From: Holosporales bacterium
Lineage (GTDB): Bacteria > Pseudomonadota > Alphaproteobacteria > RUG11792
NCBI GenBank assembly: GCA_031267545.1
Contig: JAIRYU010000048.1
Coordinates: 1-15,065, forward strand
Length of the DNA: 15,065 bases
Direction: 5' to 3'
Shown here: one piece after another, positions 1-7,817 of the stretch
Position numbering within the stretch: the first letter of the stretch is position 1
Layout of the letters: the number at the start of each line of letters is the position of its first letter
The notes under the pieces: generated by a model
The model's database searches: none
What the model was told of the DNA's origin: nothing
Seen by the model: the letters and a program-made list of their open reading frames with translations, nothing else
Translations under genes and position numbers: made by a program

Positions 1-1
1 C

Positions 2-208
2 GTTAACAATGACATTCTTAGGGGAAAGGTTGATAGGAGAATTACCCTGGTTGGGGTAGGGGCAGCATCCTTCATGATGTCGCTCCTTGGATTCTCAGGC
101 ATATGCTCAATCCTCGGAATGATACTCGAGAAGGTGTACCCGGCGCTTATAGCGTTTGTCATCGTACGAATCGCGCACCATTACATTTCCGGCGCGCGAC
201 GCAGGTAA
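2..208 (+). CDS. C-terminal fragment of a multi-pass membrane transporter (possibly BrnQ-like)
   Basis: An open frame enters from the left edge and ends at a TAA at 206-208, giving 68 residues. A basic stretch (RGKVDRR) is followed by two hydrophobic segments, roughly residues 16-40 and 46-58, with YPAL between them, and the protein ends in a basic tail (SGARRR). This is the pattern of the last helices of an inner-membrane carrier with a cytoplasmic C-terminus. The YPxLI segment recalls branched-chain amino-acid carriers of the BrnQ/LIVCS family, but the fragment is too short to be sure, and another secondary transporter is possible. Only 17 bases separate it from the permease that follows on the same strand, so the two are probably co-transcribed, and both would concern solute import. 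Confidence 0.5.
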   Translation, partial: VNNDILRGKVDRRITLVGVGAASFMMSLLGFSGICSILGMILEKVYPALIAFVIVRIAHHYISGARRR

Positions 209-225
209 ACGCGCGCTAATCCAAA

Positions 226-1524
226 ATGGTTGTGAGCCGTTGTAGAAAAGAGCTAGGGTTCTGTGCGTTAGTCTCGATAGTAATCAGCAGTCAGTTAGGG
301 TCCGGCGTCTTTGTTTTGCCGTCGTCGTTGGCAAAACATGGAACAGTCGGGCTACTGGGATGGCTTGTATCGGTTGCGGGAGCGATTACCCTCGCCCTCG
401 TCTTCTCGGACTTATCGTCGCGAATCACGAATAGCGGAGGTCCGCATGCGTATGCGCTTGAGGCGTTCGGAAGGAAGGCCGGCTTTTTTACTGGTTGGAC
501 GTACTGGATGATATCGTGGGCCAGCAATTCCATTCTTCTCGTAACCGCAACAAAGTATCTAATCACAATGACAGGCCCTATCTCCGCGATCCAAACAATT
601 ATATTGGAGGCGCTGTTGCTTATGGCTATTACGCTCCTTAGCGCCGCGCGGATTAGTGTCATAGGTCGAATAGGAACATGTCTTACCGCGCTGAAATACG
701 TGCCTCTCTTCGTTTTGCCCTTAATCTTTTTTTTATTTTTTGATATCGCGTTATTTAACGACGGAGCGCCTGATCAAAGCTCCAACGCCATTTCAACCGT
801 CTCAACAACCGCGCTTCTAACGTTTTGGGGATTTGTTGGGGTAGAGTGCGCAACATCCGCGGCTCACAACGTACGAAACCCTGAAACAACAGTGCCGCGC
901 GCCCTGATCGTTGGGACGATATGCGTAGCGTTAGTCTATGTCCTTAACACTATTTCAGTTATAGGAATTGCAGGGTTTAAGGAATTGACGAATACGGAAG
1001 CGCCGTACTCGTTAGTAATGAACAAGGTATTCGGAGGCATTGGCGACGCCATGATTTCTATGCTGGCAATTGTGGTCTGTCTCAGTACGTTAAACTCTTG
1101 GATATTCACCAGCGGACAGATAGCGCACCGCGCATATACCGATAAGCTGTTCCCAGGCATATTCGGTAAAACAAATAAGCACGGAGCCCCGATCGTAGCG
1201 CTGACGCTTGCATTTTGCGGTAGCATTCCGTTTTTAATTCTCGAGAGAATTGAACAAGATGGATTTGATAAATTGATGTCGCGCATGTGTAGCGTGTTCA
1301 TGTGCGTGTATCTGGCGTGCTGCTTCGCCTATATCAAACTTATCGGGAAATGGTACGGAGCGCGGAAGGCAAGGTGGAGTCGGTACGCGCTGTCGTACGC
1401 AGCTGCGACGTTTTGCTTCTTTGTTTTGGTTCAGGACGCAGTGTCAGCCCTGCTGATGCTGGCGGCGTTTATCATCCTTGGAATCCCGGTATTGGTAAAA
1501 TGTAAACATTTGCCTAGTCCCTAG
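226..1524 (+). CDS. APC-superfamily amino-acid permease (basic amino acid/polyamine antiporter-like)
   Basis: A 432-residue inner-membrane protein with about 12 hydrophobic segments, the normal size for an amino acid-polyamine-organocation (APC) transporter. TM1 carries the substrate-backbone motif GSGVFVLP (residues 25-32), as in the AdiC/ArcD/PotE group. The TM2-TM3 region has SGGPHAYALEAFG (about 70-82). The TM6 region has the family pattern FWGFVGVECAT followed by NPETTVPRA (about 200-226). It probably exchanges or imports an amino acid; the substrate cannot be read from sequence. The ATG at 226 puts TM1 at the usual distance from the N-terminus but has no clear Shine-Dalgarno sequence; a GTG at 232 is an alternative. 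It lies 17 bases after another transporter end. Amino-acid scavenging would fit a host-dependent bacterium, which is inference. Confidence 0.88.
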   Translation: MVVSRCRKELGFCALVSIVISSQLGSGVFVLPSSLAKHGTVGLLGWLVSVAGAITLALVFSDLSSRITNSGGPHAYALEAFGRKAGFFTGWTYWMISWASNSILLVTATKYLITMTGPISAIQTIILEALLLMAITLLSAARISVIGRIGTCLTALKYVPLFVLPLIFFLFFDIALFNDGAPDQSSNAISTVSTTALLTFWGFVGVECATSAAHNVRNPETTVPRALIVGTICVALVYVLNTISVIGIAGFKELTNTEAPYSLVMNKVFGGIGDAMISMLAIVVCLSTLNSWIFTSGQIAHRAYTDKLFPGIFGKTNKHGAPIVALTLAFCGSIPFLILERIEQDGFDKLMSRMCSVFMCVYLACCFAYIKLIGKWYGARKARWSRYALSYAAATFCFFVLVQDAVSALLMLAAFIILGIPVLVKCKHLPSP

Positions 1525-1608
1525 CTAACAGGCTAATTGGCAATGCCCATGGATTGTACGAATGTATATTAGATAAACAGATCCCTGACGGAGCGGAGTT
1601 CAAGTTCG

Positions 1609-1642
1609 TATGAGCGCCGCTTGCTTGTATGCCTCGCTCATA
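1609..1642. terminator. Inverted repeat between convergent genes, possible terminator
   Basis: TATGAGCG (1609-1616) and its exact complement CGCTCATA (1635-1642) flank an 18-base spacer in the 134-base gap between the permease and the opposing repeat-protein gene. An 8-bp stem between convergent stop codons could act as a terminator or 3'-end stabiliser in either direction. There is no T-run and the loop is long, so it is not a canonical intrinsic terminator. Nothing else was seen in the gap. Confidence 0.3.
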
Positions 1643-1658
1643 GATTCATTGGATTATT

Positions 1659-2909
1659 CTACTCTAGGTCCCATGGCGCGCGTACTGAGCGGCCTTGATC
1701 GTCTCGCGCATCCACCCCCGGTAGATGGAGCTCTATTGTTTCCCGGCGCTCCCGTATCCAGGCGATAAGTAGTTGCATCTCGTCCGGCGGTTCTGTTCCG
1801 CTAACTTCTGCCAAGTAACGTAGGAGGTTTACTGCGTCCGCTATCGGTAGCGCGTCCGCACGTATAGCGTCTATTAGGCGGGCGACAAACGGGAAGTCGT
1901 AGGTCTGCTCTGGGGCATCCGCGATGGCCGCGTCCCCCGTATCTGGAAGCCAGGACGGGCGTACTAGGGCGCCTTGACCGTTCAGTTCCATTATTTGCGG
2001 TAGACTGACCTCGAATACGTCTCTGTTCCTCCACACGTAATCAGCTATGCTCGCTGCCGACCTCAACTGCCTATCGCTTACCTGCAGTAGCGAGCCAGCC
2101 TCCCGCAGTTGCGGAGTAGCGTCCACTACCCTGTACACGATCTCTCGCGCTTCACGCTTTGGTAGTTCGTGTCTTCCGTGAACGCTCCTCGATCCGTCCA
2201 TGGATGCGCCCATTGCGTTTATAAAGGCAACCACGCGCGGGAATTCGTCAACGCGTTCGCCCGGGGCAGCTACTGGCCGCGATACTGTTCCATGCAGGTT
2301 CCCCAGCACCTGCGGTAGATTGGCCTCAAATGCGTCTTTATTTCGCACGATATATTCAGTTCTTTCTCGTATACAAGACTCCTCGTACTTAGTCGGTAGC
2401 GGCATTCCCGCGCTGACAGCTACGGCTCGCAACACGCCTATTAACGCTCCCGCGCGCATAGACTGCGGATCACTTCCATCTACTACTGCGCCACTACATG
2501 GAATGTATTGGGTGGAGCCTGTTGATATGAGGAGCGCTGCAACTTGTGGGTGGTTTGGGAAAATCTGGTACGCCGTTACAGCGCGTCTCGCTTCTTCTTC
2601 ATGATCCCACTCTATCAGCTGCAACGCGGGTTCGATGTCGGGGGCAATCTCCCTAATAAAGTTGGACATTCGATTGCCCGAGCGCGCGCTTGTGCCATCT
2701 TCAGCGCCACACGCCCGGAGTAGAGCCCTCGCTTCATCCATACTCATTCGGTTATGCTGGGGACAGCCGACCAAGGTACAAAGGCGGGCTGAGAGTGGGT
2801 AGGTTTCGAGCCAAGGCCCGGCCACATCTTGGCCAGCGTCGGCGTCGGGCATGAAGTTTGTAGCGGTCATAATGAGCGTGCCCATTATCGTTTTGATTAA
2901 AGTGTTCAA
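1659..2909 (-). CDS. Unrecognised exported protein with four diverged internal repeats
   Basis: A 416-residue protein that I cannot assign to a family. The first 25 residues look like a signal peptide: MNTLIK, a hydrophobic stretch to about residue 20, and an AxA-type cleavage site at ADA-G. The mature part consists of four related units at about residues 37-99, 117-202, 223-307 and 339-399. Units 2-4 begin with FP plus V[AV]xxI-like residues. All have a central LLR/VLR-type helix, and units 2-4 close with [YW][IV]xx[NR][KR][DE]x[FI]ExxLPx[IV]. Linkers after units 2-4 are also alike (xRPV, VRPSW, VRAPW). The pattern suggests mainly helical repeats. The start is TTG at 2909, with GGGT eight bases upstream and a promoter-like sequence at suitable distance; ATG at 2885 would shorten the signal peptide. 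GC content is visibly higher than in mfd next door. Function unknown; a periplasmic or host-facing role is inference. Confidence 0.75.
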   Translation of the reverse strand: MNTLIKTIMGTLIMTATNFMPDADAGQDVAGPWLETYPLSARLCTLVGCPQHNRMSMDEARALLRACGAEDGTSARSGNRMSNFIREIAPDIEPALQLIEWDHEEEARRAVTAYQIFPNHPQVAALLISTGSTQYIPCSGAVVDGSDPQSMRAGALIGVLRAVAVSAGMPLPTKYEESCIRERTEYIVRNKDAFEANLPQVLGNLHGTVSRPVAAPGERVDEFPRVVAFINAMGASMDGSRSVHGRHELPKREAREIVYRVVDATPQLREAGSLLQVSDRQLRSAASIADYVWRNRDVFEVSLPQIMELNGQGALVRPSWLPDTGDAAIADAPEQTYDFPFVARLIDAIRADALPIADAVNLLRYLAEVSGTEPPDEMQLLIAWIRERRETIELHLPGVDARDDQGRSVRAPWDLE

Positions 2910-2953
2910 CGCAAATTACCCAAAAATTTATGAAAAATCGTTTCTTCGCAGCG

Positions 2954-2982
2954 ATTTTAATGCCCGAGCGTGATTCTTGCAA
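2954..2982 (-). promoter_or_regulatory. Sigma70-like promoter for the repeat-protein gene
   Basis: Read on the minus strand: TTGCAA (2977-2982), a 17-base spacer, then TAAAAT (2954-2959). This is 4/6 and 5/6 agreement with TTGACA and TATAAT at ideal spacing. The predicted start of transcription near 2947 leaves a leader of about 38 bases before the TTG start at 2909, which supports that start. The rest of the 176-base divergent gap is AT-rich with no gene. Confidence 0.5.
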
Positions 2983-3078
2983 CGAATTTTTTACAAAGGC
3001 GCGTCGAGACAAAACAAAATAACGCGCAACCACGAAATTGCTACGCGGCTGGACTCATGGATTATGAGATTGGAGCTA

Positions 3079-3087
3079 TGGTATAAT
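3079..3087 (+). promoter_or_regulatory. Extended -10 element overlapping the mfd start
   Basis: TGGTATAAT (3079-3087) is an exact extended -10 element (TGn plus TATAAT). No convincing -35 hexamer lies 16-18 bases upstream, which extended -10 promoters can tolerate. Its last two bases are the first two of the mfd ATG (3086-3088), so a transcript from it would begin inside the reading frame. It may be chance, an internal promoter, or a sign that Mfd starts later. Confidence 0.35.
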
Positions 3088-6000
3088 GGCGCTGTTACGC
3101 GTAGGTGGCGCAGTCTCGTTTTCATATATGTTATTTTTCAGGCCGTTTCGCCATGAGTCGGTAATTTTTGTTTGCAAAAATCAAGCTGACGCAAAGTATA
3201 CGTTCGATATAATGAGCCAATCTCAGGAATCGTATAATGTAATTCTGCTAGGTTCATTTGGAGCCGACGTATATGAGCAAACAGTTTGTGACTATTCGAT
3301 CTTTATCGCCAGGAGCGCCGCGTTAACGAACATTCTGTTACCAGATCGGAAAATCGTTGTAACTACGGTAAGCGCGCTAAATTTCAAGGCTCCGCCTCCG
3401 TCATATTTTCTGGATCGCCGCACGATTAGGGTAGGCGATCGCCTATCTCAACAATCGTTATTAATAACTCTGAAAAACTATGGATATATACGCATGGAGT
3501 CTGTTGTTGAACGCGGTCAATATGCGGTGAGAGGAGGTATTATCGACGTCTTCTCTCCGTTATCAGAATTTCCTGTGAGGATAGATTTTCTCGGGAATGA
3601 AATCGATTTAATCCGAGGCTTTGATCCGGCTACGCAATTATCTAGCGCAAAGCTCGAGTCTACGTTGCTTACGAAATGCTCTGAAATTATCCTGACTAAT
3701 GAATCTCAGGATTTGTTCCAACAAAGGTACTGTGGCGGCAATTCAAGGATCAGAGAATGCGTGGCGAACGGCAACTTATTTCCCGGGATAGAATGGCATC
3801 TCTCCTGTTTCCATAAAGAGACTGTAAGCCTGCTTAGCTATTTTACTCCGAGCTCCTCCAAGTTCATCTTTGATTTTGAAGTAGAAAAATTCGACAGGCT
3901 GTTTTGGGATAGTTTGGCGGGTAAAGACGGAGAACCGCCAATCCGCGATATATTTCATGATTCGGTACTAACGGTCGTTGACAAATTTGATATTGAGAGG
4001 GTTAACCCACTCGCAGAGAATGCTAAATTGCGGCGTCATTCAAAATTGTATGACGTCATGAATCGCGATGATCTGCAATCGCTCCTAAACTCCGTAAAGA
4101 GCGAGACCGGCAAGGTAATCTTTTCAGTCGCGTCAGCCGGGGCATTCAATATACTGATGGACCTCCTGAAAAGCGGTAATGTCAAAAATGTCAGAAAAGT
4201 TGAACGGTTTTACGAGGCGGAGCGCGAATTCGTCAACGTGATAATTTCCGATTTAAAGCGTGGCTTCATATTAGACGAGCTGATTGTATACACAGAAAAT
4301 GAACTTTTCGGAAAGCCTCTAAAGATTTCTCAAAAAAGCCGCTCTCGAAATTCGTATAAGGATTTCTCCAGGATGTCCGTTGGGGATTATGTGACGCATG
4401 AAACTCACGGGATTGCCAGGTTCGACGGTCTCGTCCAATTCGATATTTCAGGCGTCGCGCATGAATTTATCAATCTGATGTACGGCAATGGGGACAGGCT
4501 ATACGTTCCTATCGAAAACATTTCAGTCATATCGAGGTATGGCGGAAGCGACGCGGCGGTACAGCTCGACTCTCTGAAAAGCTGCGCCTGGAGTAGGCGT
4601 AAAGAAGGAGTTCGAAGAAAGTTACTCGTCATAGCAAACGACCTGATAAAAACGGCTGCAGAGAGAAAACTCCATAGCGGACCGCAAATTGAGATTCCGC
4701 ATAACTTCGATAAGTTCTGTGACGGATTTGGTCACACGGAAACAGAAGACCAGTTAGCTGCAATATCAGACGTTATTAACGATCTCGTAGGGGATTGCCC
4801 GATGGACCGACTCGTATGCGGAGACGTCGGATTTGGAAAAACAGAAGTAGCGTTGCGCACGGCATTCATAGTAGCCTCATCCGGAAAGCAGGTAGCGCTA
4901 CTGGCCCCGACTACAATACTAGCGGCTCAGCACTTCAAAGCCTTCCAGAGAAGATTCGGCGGATTTAACATCGGGATATGCGAACTATCAAGGTTTGTCA
5001 ATGGGCGACAGATTCGTGAAAATATCGCCGGAATTGCTAGCGGAGAAATTAAGATTGTAATAGCCACACACTCGATATTGTCAAAGAAAATCTCGCTCTA
5101 TGACTTGGGCTTGATAATAATAGACGAAGAACAGCATTTTGGGGTAAAGCAAAAGGAGATCATAAAAAGCGCGTATCCTAACGCTCATTCGCTCACACTA
5201 AGCGCAACTCCAATCCCCAGGACTTTGCAACTTGCCGTTTCTGGAGTGAAGGATTTAAGTATGATAACGACTCCCCCGGTTAGTCGTCTTCCAGTTAAGA
5301 CTGTGTGCTGCGATTTCGATAAAGAGCGCATTGCCAATGCCGTAGACATGGAAATCAGAGCGGGCGGGCAGGTATTCTTTGTTACGCCGCGCGTTGAATA
5401 CCTTGAGGAGTTGCGAACGTTAGTCACAAAGCTGTTTCCAAATTTAAGGGTGGCATCCGTTCATGGCAAAAGCGAGAAGCTGGACCAAACCATGATGGAT
5501 TTCTGCAACCATAAAATTGATATCATGATCTCAACAAACATCATTGACTCTGGCATCGACATTCCCAACGCCAACACCATACTCATACACAGATTCGATC
5601 TATTCGGACTTTCCCAGATATATCAGCTGCGAGGAAGGGTTGGAAGATCCTCGAGACAGGCATATGCGTATCTTCTTTTAGATCCGCATAGGACGGTAAC
5701 GGACAAGGCAATGGCGCGACTTGAGGTTTTACAGACGCTTACCAAACTTGGCTCAGGAGCAAACCTAGCAAACTACGATCTGGAATTAAGGGGGCCTGGC
5801 AATTTGCTGGGATCGGATCAATCCGGATTCATTGTAGACGTCGGAGTTGAACTGTATCAATCGATGTTGCAGGAAGCGATCCTAATGCTGAAGGCTGGGC
5901 TTAACGATATGCCTTCCGATAAAAAGAATCCCAAAATTTCACTTGGCGTTCCGATACTGATTCCGGATTCATACATCGAAGATATCAACTTGCGTTTGGA

Positions 6001-6409
6001 AACGTATAGACGGATAGGCGCCATGAGGGGTGATGACGATATATATAGTATGGAATTCGAACTGTCGGACCGCTTCGGGAGCATTCCGTATGAGACCAAA
6101 AACCTGCTGGATCTCATGCGAATAAAGGCTAATTGCGTAGCCTCGAACATTGAAAAACTGGACGTCGCCGCTAAGGGTCTAACCTTCTCGTTCTTCGACA
6201 ATAAATGCGATAATCCAGATGAGCTACTACGTTTCCTGAGCTCCGACATCGTAAAGACATACTCCGGAACCGCGAGGCTCAGAAATGATCACAAGATTGT
6301 AATCTTGAAGAACTGGCCAAGCGAGTCCGAAAGAACTCGCGATATCGCGATCATCATGAGTAACATGGCCGTCGCAATGCCCAAACGCCAAATACCCGCG
6401 CGCATTTGA
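3086..6409 (+). CDS. mfd: Transcription-repair coupling factor Mfd
   Basis: A 1107-residue ATP-dependent DNA translocase that removes RNA polymerase stalled at lesions and recruits UvrA. The UvrB-like N-terminal region carries the signature ERGQYAVRGG (142-151) then IDVFSP. The RNA polymerase-interacting CarD-like domain is at about 432-486 (VGDYVTHETHGIARFDG). Helicase motifs are intact: Walker A GDVGFGKT (579-586), DEEQHFG (680-686), SATPIPRTLQ (706-715), and motifs V/VI in SGIDIPNA (822-829) and QLRGRVGR (847-854). The TRCF C-terminal module begins near ELRGPGNLLGSDQSG (900-914). The family is usually near 1150 residues; the shortfall is about 15 residues at the N-terminus plus small inner gaps. 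The ATG at 3086 has GGAG ten bases upstream; an in-frame stop at 3065-3067 rules out a much earlier start. ATG at 3128 is an alternative. It faces trmB, with 16 bases between stops. Confidence 0.97.
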   Translation: MALLRVGGAVSFSYMLFFRPFRHESVIFVCKNQADAKYTFDIMSQSQESYNVILLGSFGADVYEQTVCDYSIFIARSAALTNILLPDRKIVVTTVSALNFKAPPPSYFLDRRTIRVGDRLSQQSLLITLKNYGYIRMESVVERGQYAVRGGIIDVFSPLSEFPVRIDFLGNEIDLIRGFDPATQLSSAKLESTLLTKCSEIILTNESQDLFQQRYCGGNSRIRECVANGNLFPGIEWHLSCFHKETVSLLSYFTPSSSKFIFDFEVEKFDRLFWDSLAGKDGEPPIRDIFHDSVLTVVDKFDIERVNPLAENAKLRRHSKLYDVMNRDDLQSLLNSVKSETGKVIFSVASAGAFNILMDLLKSGNVKNVRKVERFYEAEREFVNVIISDLKRGFILDELIVYTENELFGKPLKISQKSRSRNSYKDFSRMSVGDYVTHETHGIARFDGLVQFDISGVAHEFINLMYGNGDRLYVPIENISVISRYGGSDAAVQLDSLKSCAWSRRKEGVRRKLLVIANDLIKTAAERKLHSGPQIEIPHNFDKFCDGFGHTETEDQLAAISDVINDLVGDCPMDRLVCGDVGFGKTEVALRTAFIVASSGKQVALLAPTTILAAQHFKAFQRRFGGFNIGICELSRFVNGRQIRENIAGIASGEIKIVIATHSILSKKISLYDLGLIIIDEEQHFGVKQKEIIKSAYPNAHSLTLSATPIPRTLQLAVSGVKDLSMITTPPVSRLPVKTVCCDFDKERIANAVDMEIRAGGQVFFVTPRVEYLEELRTLVTKLFPNLRVASVHGKSEKLDQTMMDFCNHKIDIMISTNIIDSGIDIPNANTILIHRFDLFGLSQIYQLRGRVGRSSRQAYAYLLLDPHRTVTDKAMARLEVLQTLTKLGSGANLANYDLELRGPGNLLGSDQSGFIVDVGVELYQSMLQEAILMLKAGLNDMPSDKKNPKISLGVPILIPDSYIEDINLRLETYRRIGAMRGDDDIYSMEFELSDRFGSIPYETKNLLDLMRIKANCVASNIEKLDVAAKGLTFSFFDNKCDNPDELLRFLSSDIVKTYSGTARLRNDHKIVILKNWPSESERTRDIAIIMSNMAVAMPKRQIPARI

Positions 6410-6425
6410 ACTCTCCACGAACGGA

Positions 6426-7100
6426 TTACTCTCCGATTTTTACGAGTTCAACGTACAAAATGTCCCCGGCAGCCTTCCGTTCATATCTCGTTATGGGCCA
6501 TGATTGCTCGCTTGGTCTGTTTGCGCTATCAGAAAAATTTACCTTAAACAGCTTTGTATACTGCGCCAACAATTCTTTAATCCATATCTGATAGGCAGGG
6601 TGATCTGTCGCCATTCTCAATACGCCAGACTCTTTCAGCTTTCTATGTATCATTGCTATCGTGTCCTTCTGAATAAATCGCCTTCGGATATGTTTCCTTT
6701 TAGGCCATGGATCCGGAAACAAAATAAACGCGCCAGAGAGAGCCCCATCGGGAATTTCGCTAATTAGTAATCTTGCATCGCCGCGAAATATCTTGATATT
6801 TTTAATATCGAGCGCATCGATCTTAGTAAGAAGGGAGGATACCCCGTTTACAAATGGCTCACACCCCACGAACAATGTGTCGGCGCTCTGCGCAGCTAAT
6901 TGAGCGATATGCTCCCCATGTCCAAATCCTACCTCCACGAAGATATCGCGATACGTTTGCGTATTACTCTCCAGATCAGAAAACGAATCTATAGAAACCG
7001 ATGGTAGCAAGACGCTCCACAATTTTCGCTGCAAATCCGTCAATCTCCTAGAACGTACTCTTCCATAGGAATTCCAACGTTTGGTATCTATCCCCTCCAT
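6426..7100 (-). CDS. trmB: tRNA (guanine-N7-)-methyltransferase TrmB
   Basis: A 224-residue Rossmann-fold methyltransferase that puts the m7G46 modification on tRNA using S-adenosylmethionine. The SAM-binding loop is VEVGFGHGEH (56-65). The family signature FPDPWPKRKH (128-137) is complete and is followed by RRRF. ATDHPAY (164-170) and the C-terminal TRYERKA (204-210) match conserved substrate-pocket segments. The N-terminal SYGRVRSRRL is the usual start of the conserved region in proteobacterial TrmB. The ATG at 7098-7100 follows GAGGG with about seven bases between, and it overlaps the end of the upstream gene by 13 bases, so translation is probably coupled. It is the last gene of the minus-strand block that begins with atpH. 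Confidence 0.95.
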   Translation of the reverse strand: MEGIDTKRWNSYGRVRSRRLTDLQRKLWSVLLPSVSIDSFSDLESNTQTYRDIFVEVGFGHGEHIAQLAAQSADTLFVGCEPFVNGVSSLLTKIDALDIKNIKIFRGDARLLISEIPDGALSGAFILFPDPWPKRKHIRRRFIQKDTIAMIHRKLKESGVLRMATDHPAYQIWIKELLAQYTKLFKVNFSDSANRPSEQSWPITRYERKAAGDILYVELVKIGE

Positions 7101-7666
7101 ATATTAACCCTCGCTGCGTCATACTCGCTGAGATCAGTTGATATCTTGATACCTTGTCGATTGGCCAGCGCCTTCACATGCAACGCGAATGTATTGAATA
7201 CATCCTCGGCAACGGATTCGTCGTTAAGCGCCGCGCAAACGGCATTATGCAATCTACGCGGAGCGTCGATAGTTACTGCGATGATGCGCCGGTCTTCAGT
7301 AATAACCACAGTGTCCCCGGGTTTGCAGACCTTCAACAGCATATACAGTATGCCGGCAAAAAAACGGAGAGACCCCATTGTGGAAATTTTACATATGATA
7401 CCTTCATCGTACTGCGCATTTATTCCATTAAGCTTAGCTATGTTGAGAACAATTTTAATGAGATCTGACGTCGTCTCGGAAACGGAATATATTTCTCTAA
7501 AGAAACTCATAACGTGCGTCAGCAGATCAATCTGAGAGAAAAACTCGGCCAGCTCCTCGGCTTTGTCGGCCAAATCCTCTCTGAGAAACGAGATAACTCC
7601 TAGACGATTGGCCATCTCGTGACAGAGCTTGGCGATGGCAAAATTGGTAGTGCGGAACTGCGCCAC
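7088..7666 (-). CDS. chpT: ChpT-like histidine phosphotransferase
   Basis: A 192-residue protein resembling ChpT, which in alphaproteobacteria passes phosphate from the hybrid kinase CckA to CtrA and CpdR in cell-cycle control. The N-terminal helix carries the phospho-acceptor box LCHEMANRLG with His16, matching the LCHDL.SP.GAI pattern of ChpT. The rest (about 70-192) fits the degenerate ATPase-like domain that makes ChpT resemble a histidine kinase without ATP binding; no N-, G1- or G2-box is evident. The length is slightly below the usual 200-225. The start is GTG at 7664-7666 with GGA six bases upstream. It lies 151 bases after atpG and overlaps trmB by 13 bases. The assignment rests mainly on the H-box and size; another histidine phosphotransferase is possible. 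Confidence 0.7.
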   Translation of the reverse strand: MAQFRTTNFAIAKLCHEMANRLGVISFLREDLADKAEELAEFFSQIDLLTHVMSFFREIYSVSETTSDLIKIVLNIAKLNGINAQYDEGIICKISTMGSLRFFAGILYMLLKVCKPGDTVVITEDRRIIAVTIDAPRRLHNAVCAALNDESVAEDVFNTFALHVKALANRQGIKISTDLSEYDAARVNIWRG

Positions 7667-7698
7667 AAGACGTCCACCACGATTACGCGCTGCGATTC

Positions 7699-7727
7699 AA
7701 GATAGATTAACGAACGGATAATTACAA
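7699..7727 (-). promoter_or_regulatory. Weak promoter candidate for the chpT-trmB pair
   Basis: Read on the minus strand: TTGTAA (7722-7727), a 17-base spacer and TATCTT (7699-7704), each 4/6 to consensus. It would give a leader of about 25 bases before the GTG at 7666. If real, chpT-trmB can be transcribed without the ATP synthase genes. Matches this weak are common by chance. Confidence 0.25.
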
Positions 7728-7733
7728 GGCATT

Positions 7734-7808
7734 GGCGCGTTACAGAAACCCCAGATTTCTTCGGTTAGCCAATCTAAAGCTCGACCGCTCGCGTACGCCC
7801 ATCGCGCC
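7734..7808 (-). ncRNA. Possible folded RNA element between atpG and chpT
   Basis: On the minus strand a 75-base segment starts nine bases after the atpG stop. It is closed by GGCGCG (7803-7808) pairing with CGCGCC (7734-7739). Inside are a CGGT/ACCG stem with an AGC/GCT inner stem, and a 7-bp hairpin, AGAAATC/GGTTTCT with loop TGG and one G-U pair (7744-7760). The layout is reminiscent of a cloverleaf, but no T-loop consensus or convincing anticodon arm is present, so I do not call it a tRNA. It could be a processing or mRNA-stability element, or chance. Confidence 0.25.
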
Positions 7809-7817
7809 ATGCGCCTA

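Noticed and set aside
7734..7808. A tRNA gene between atpG and chpT
   Set aside because: The outer stem and size fit, but there is no GTTC-type T-loop, no proper D-arm and no convincing anticodon arm; it is kept only as a possible folded RNA.
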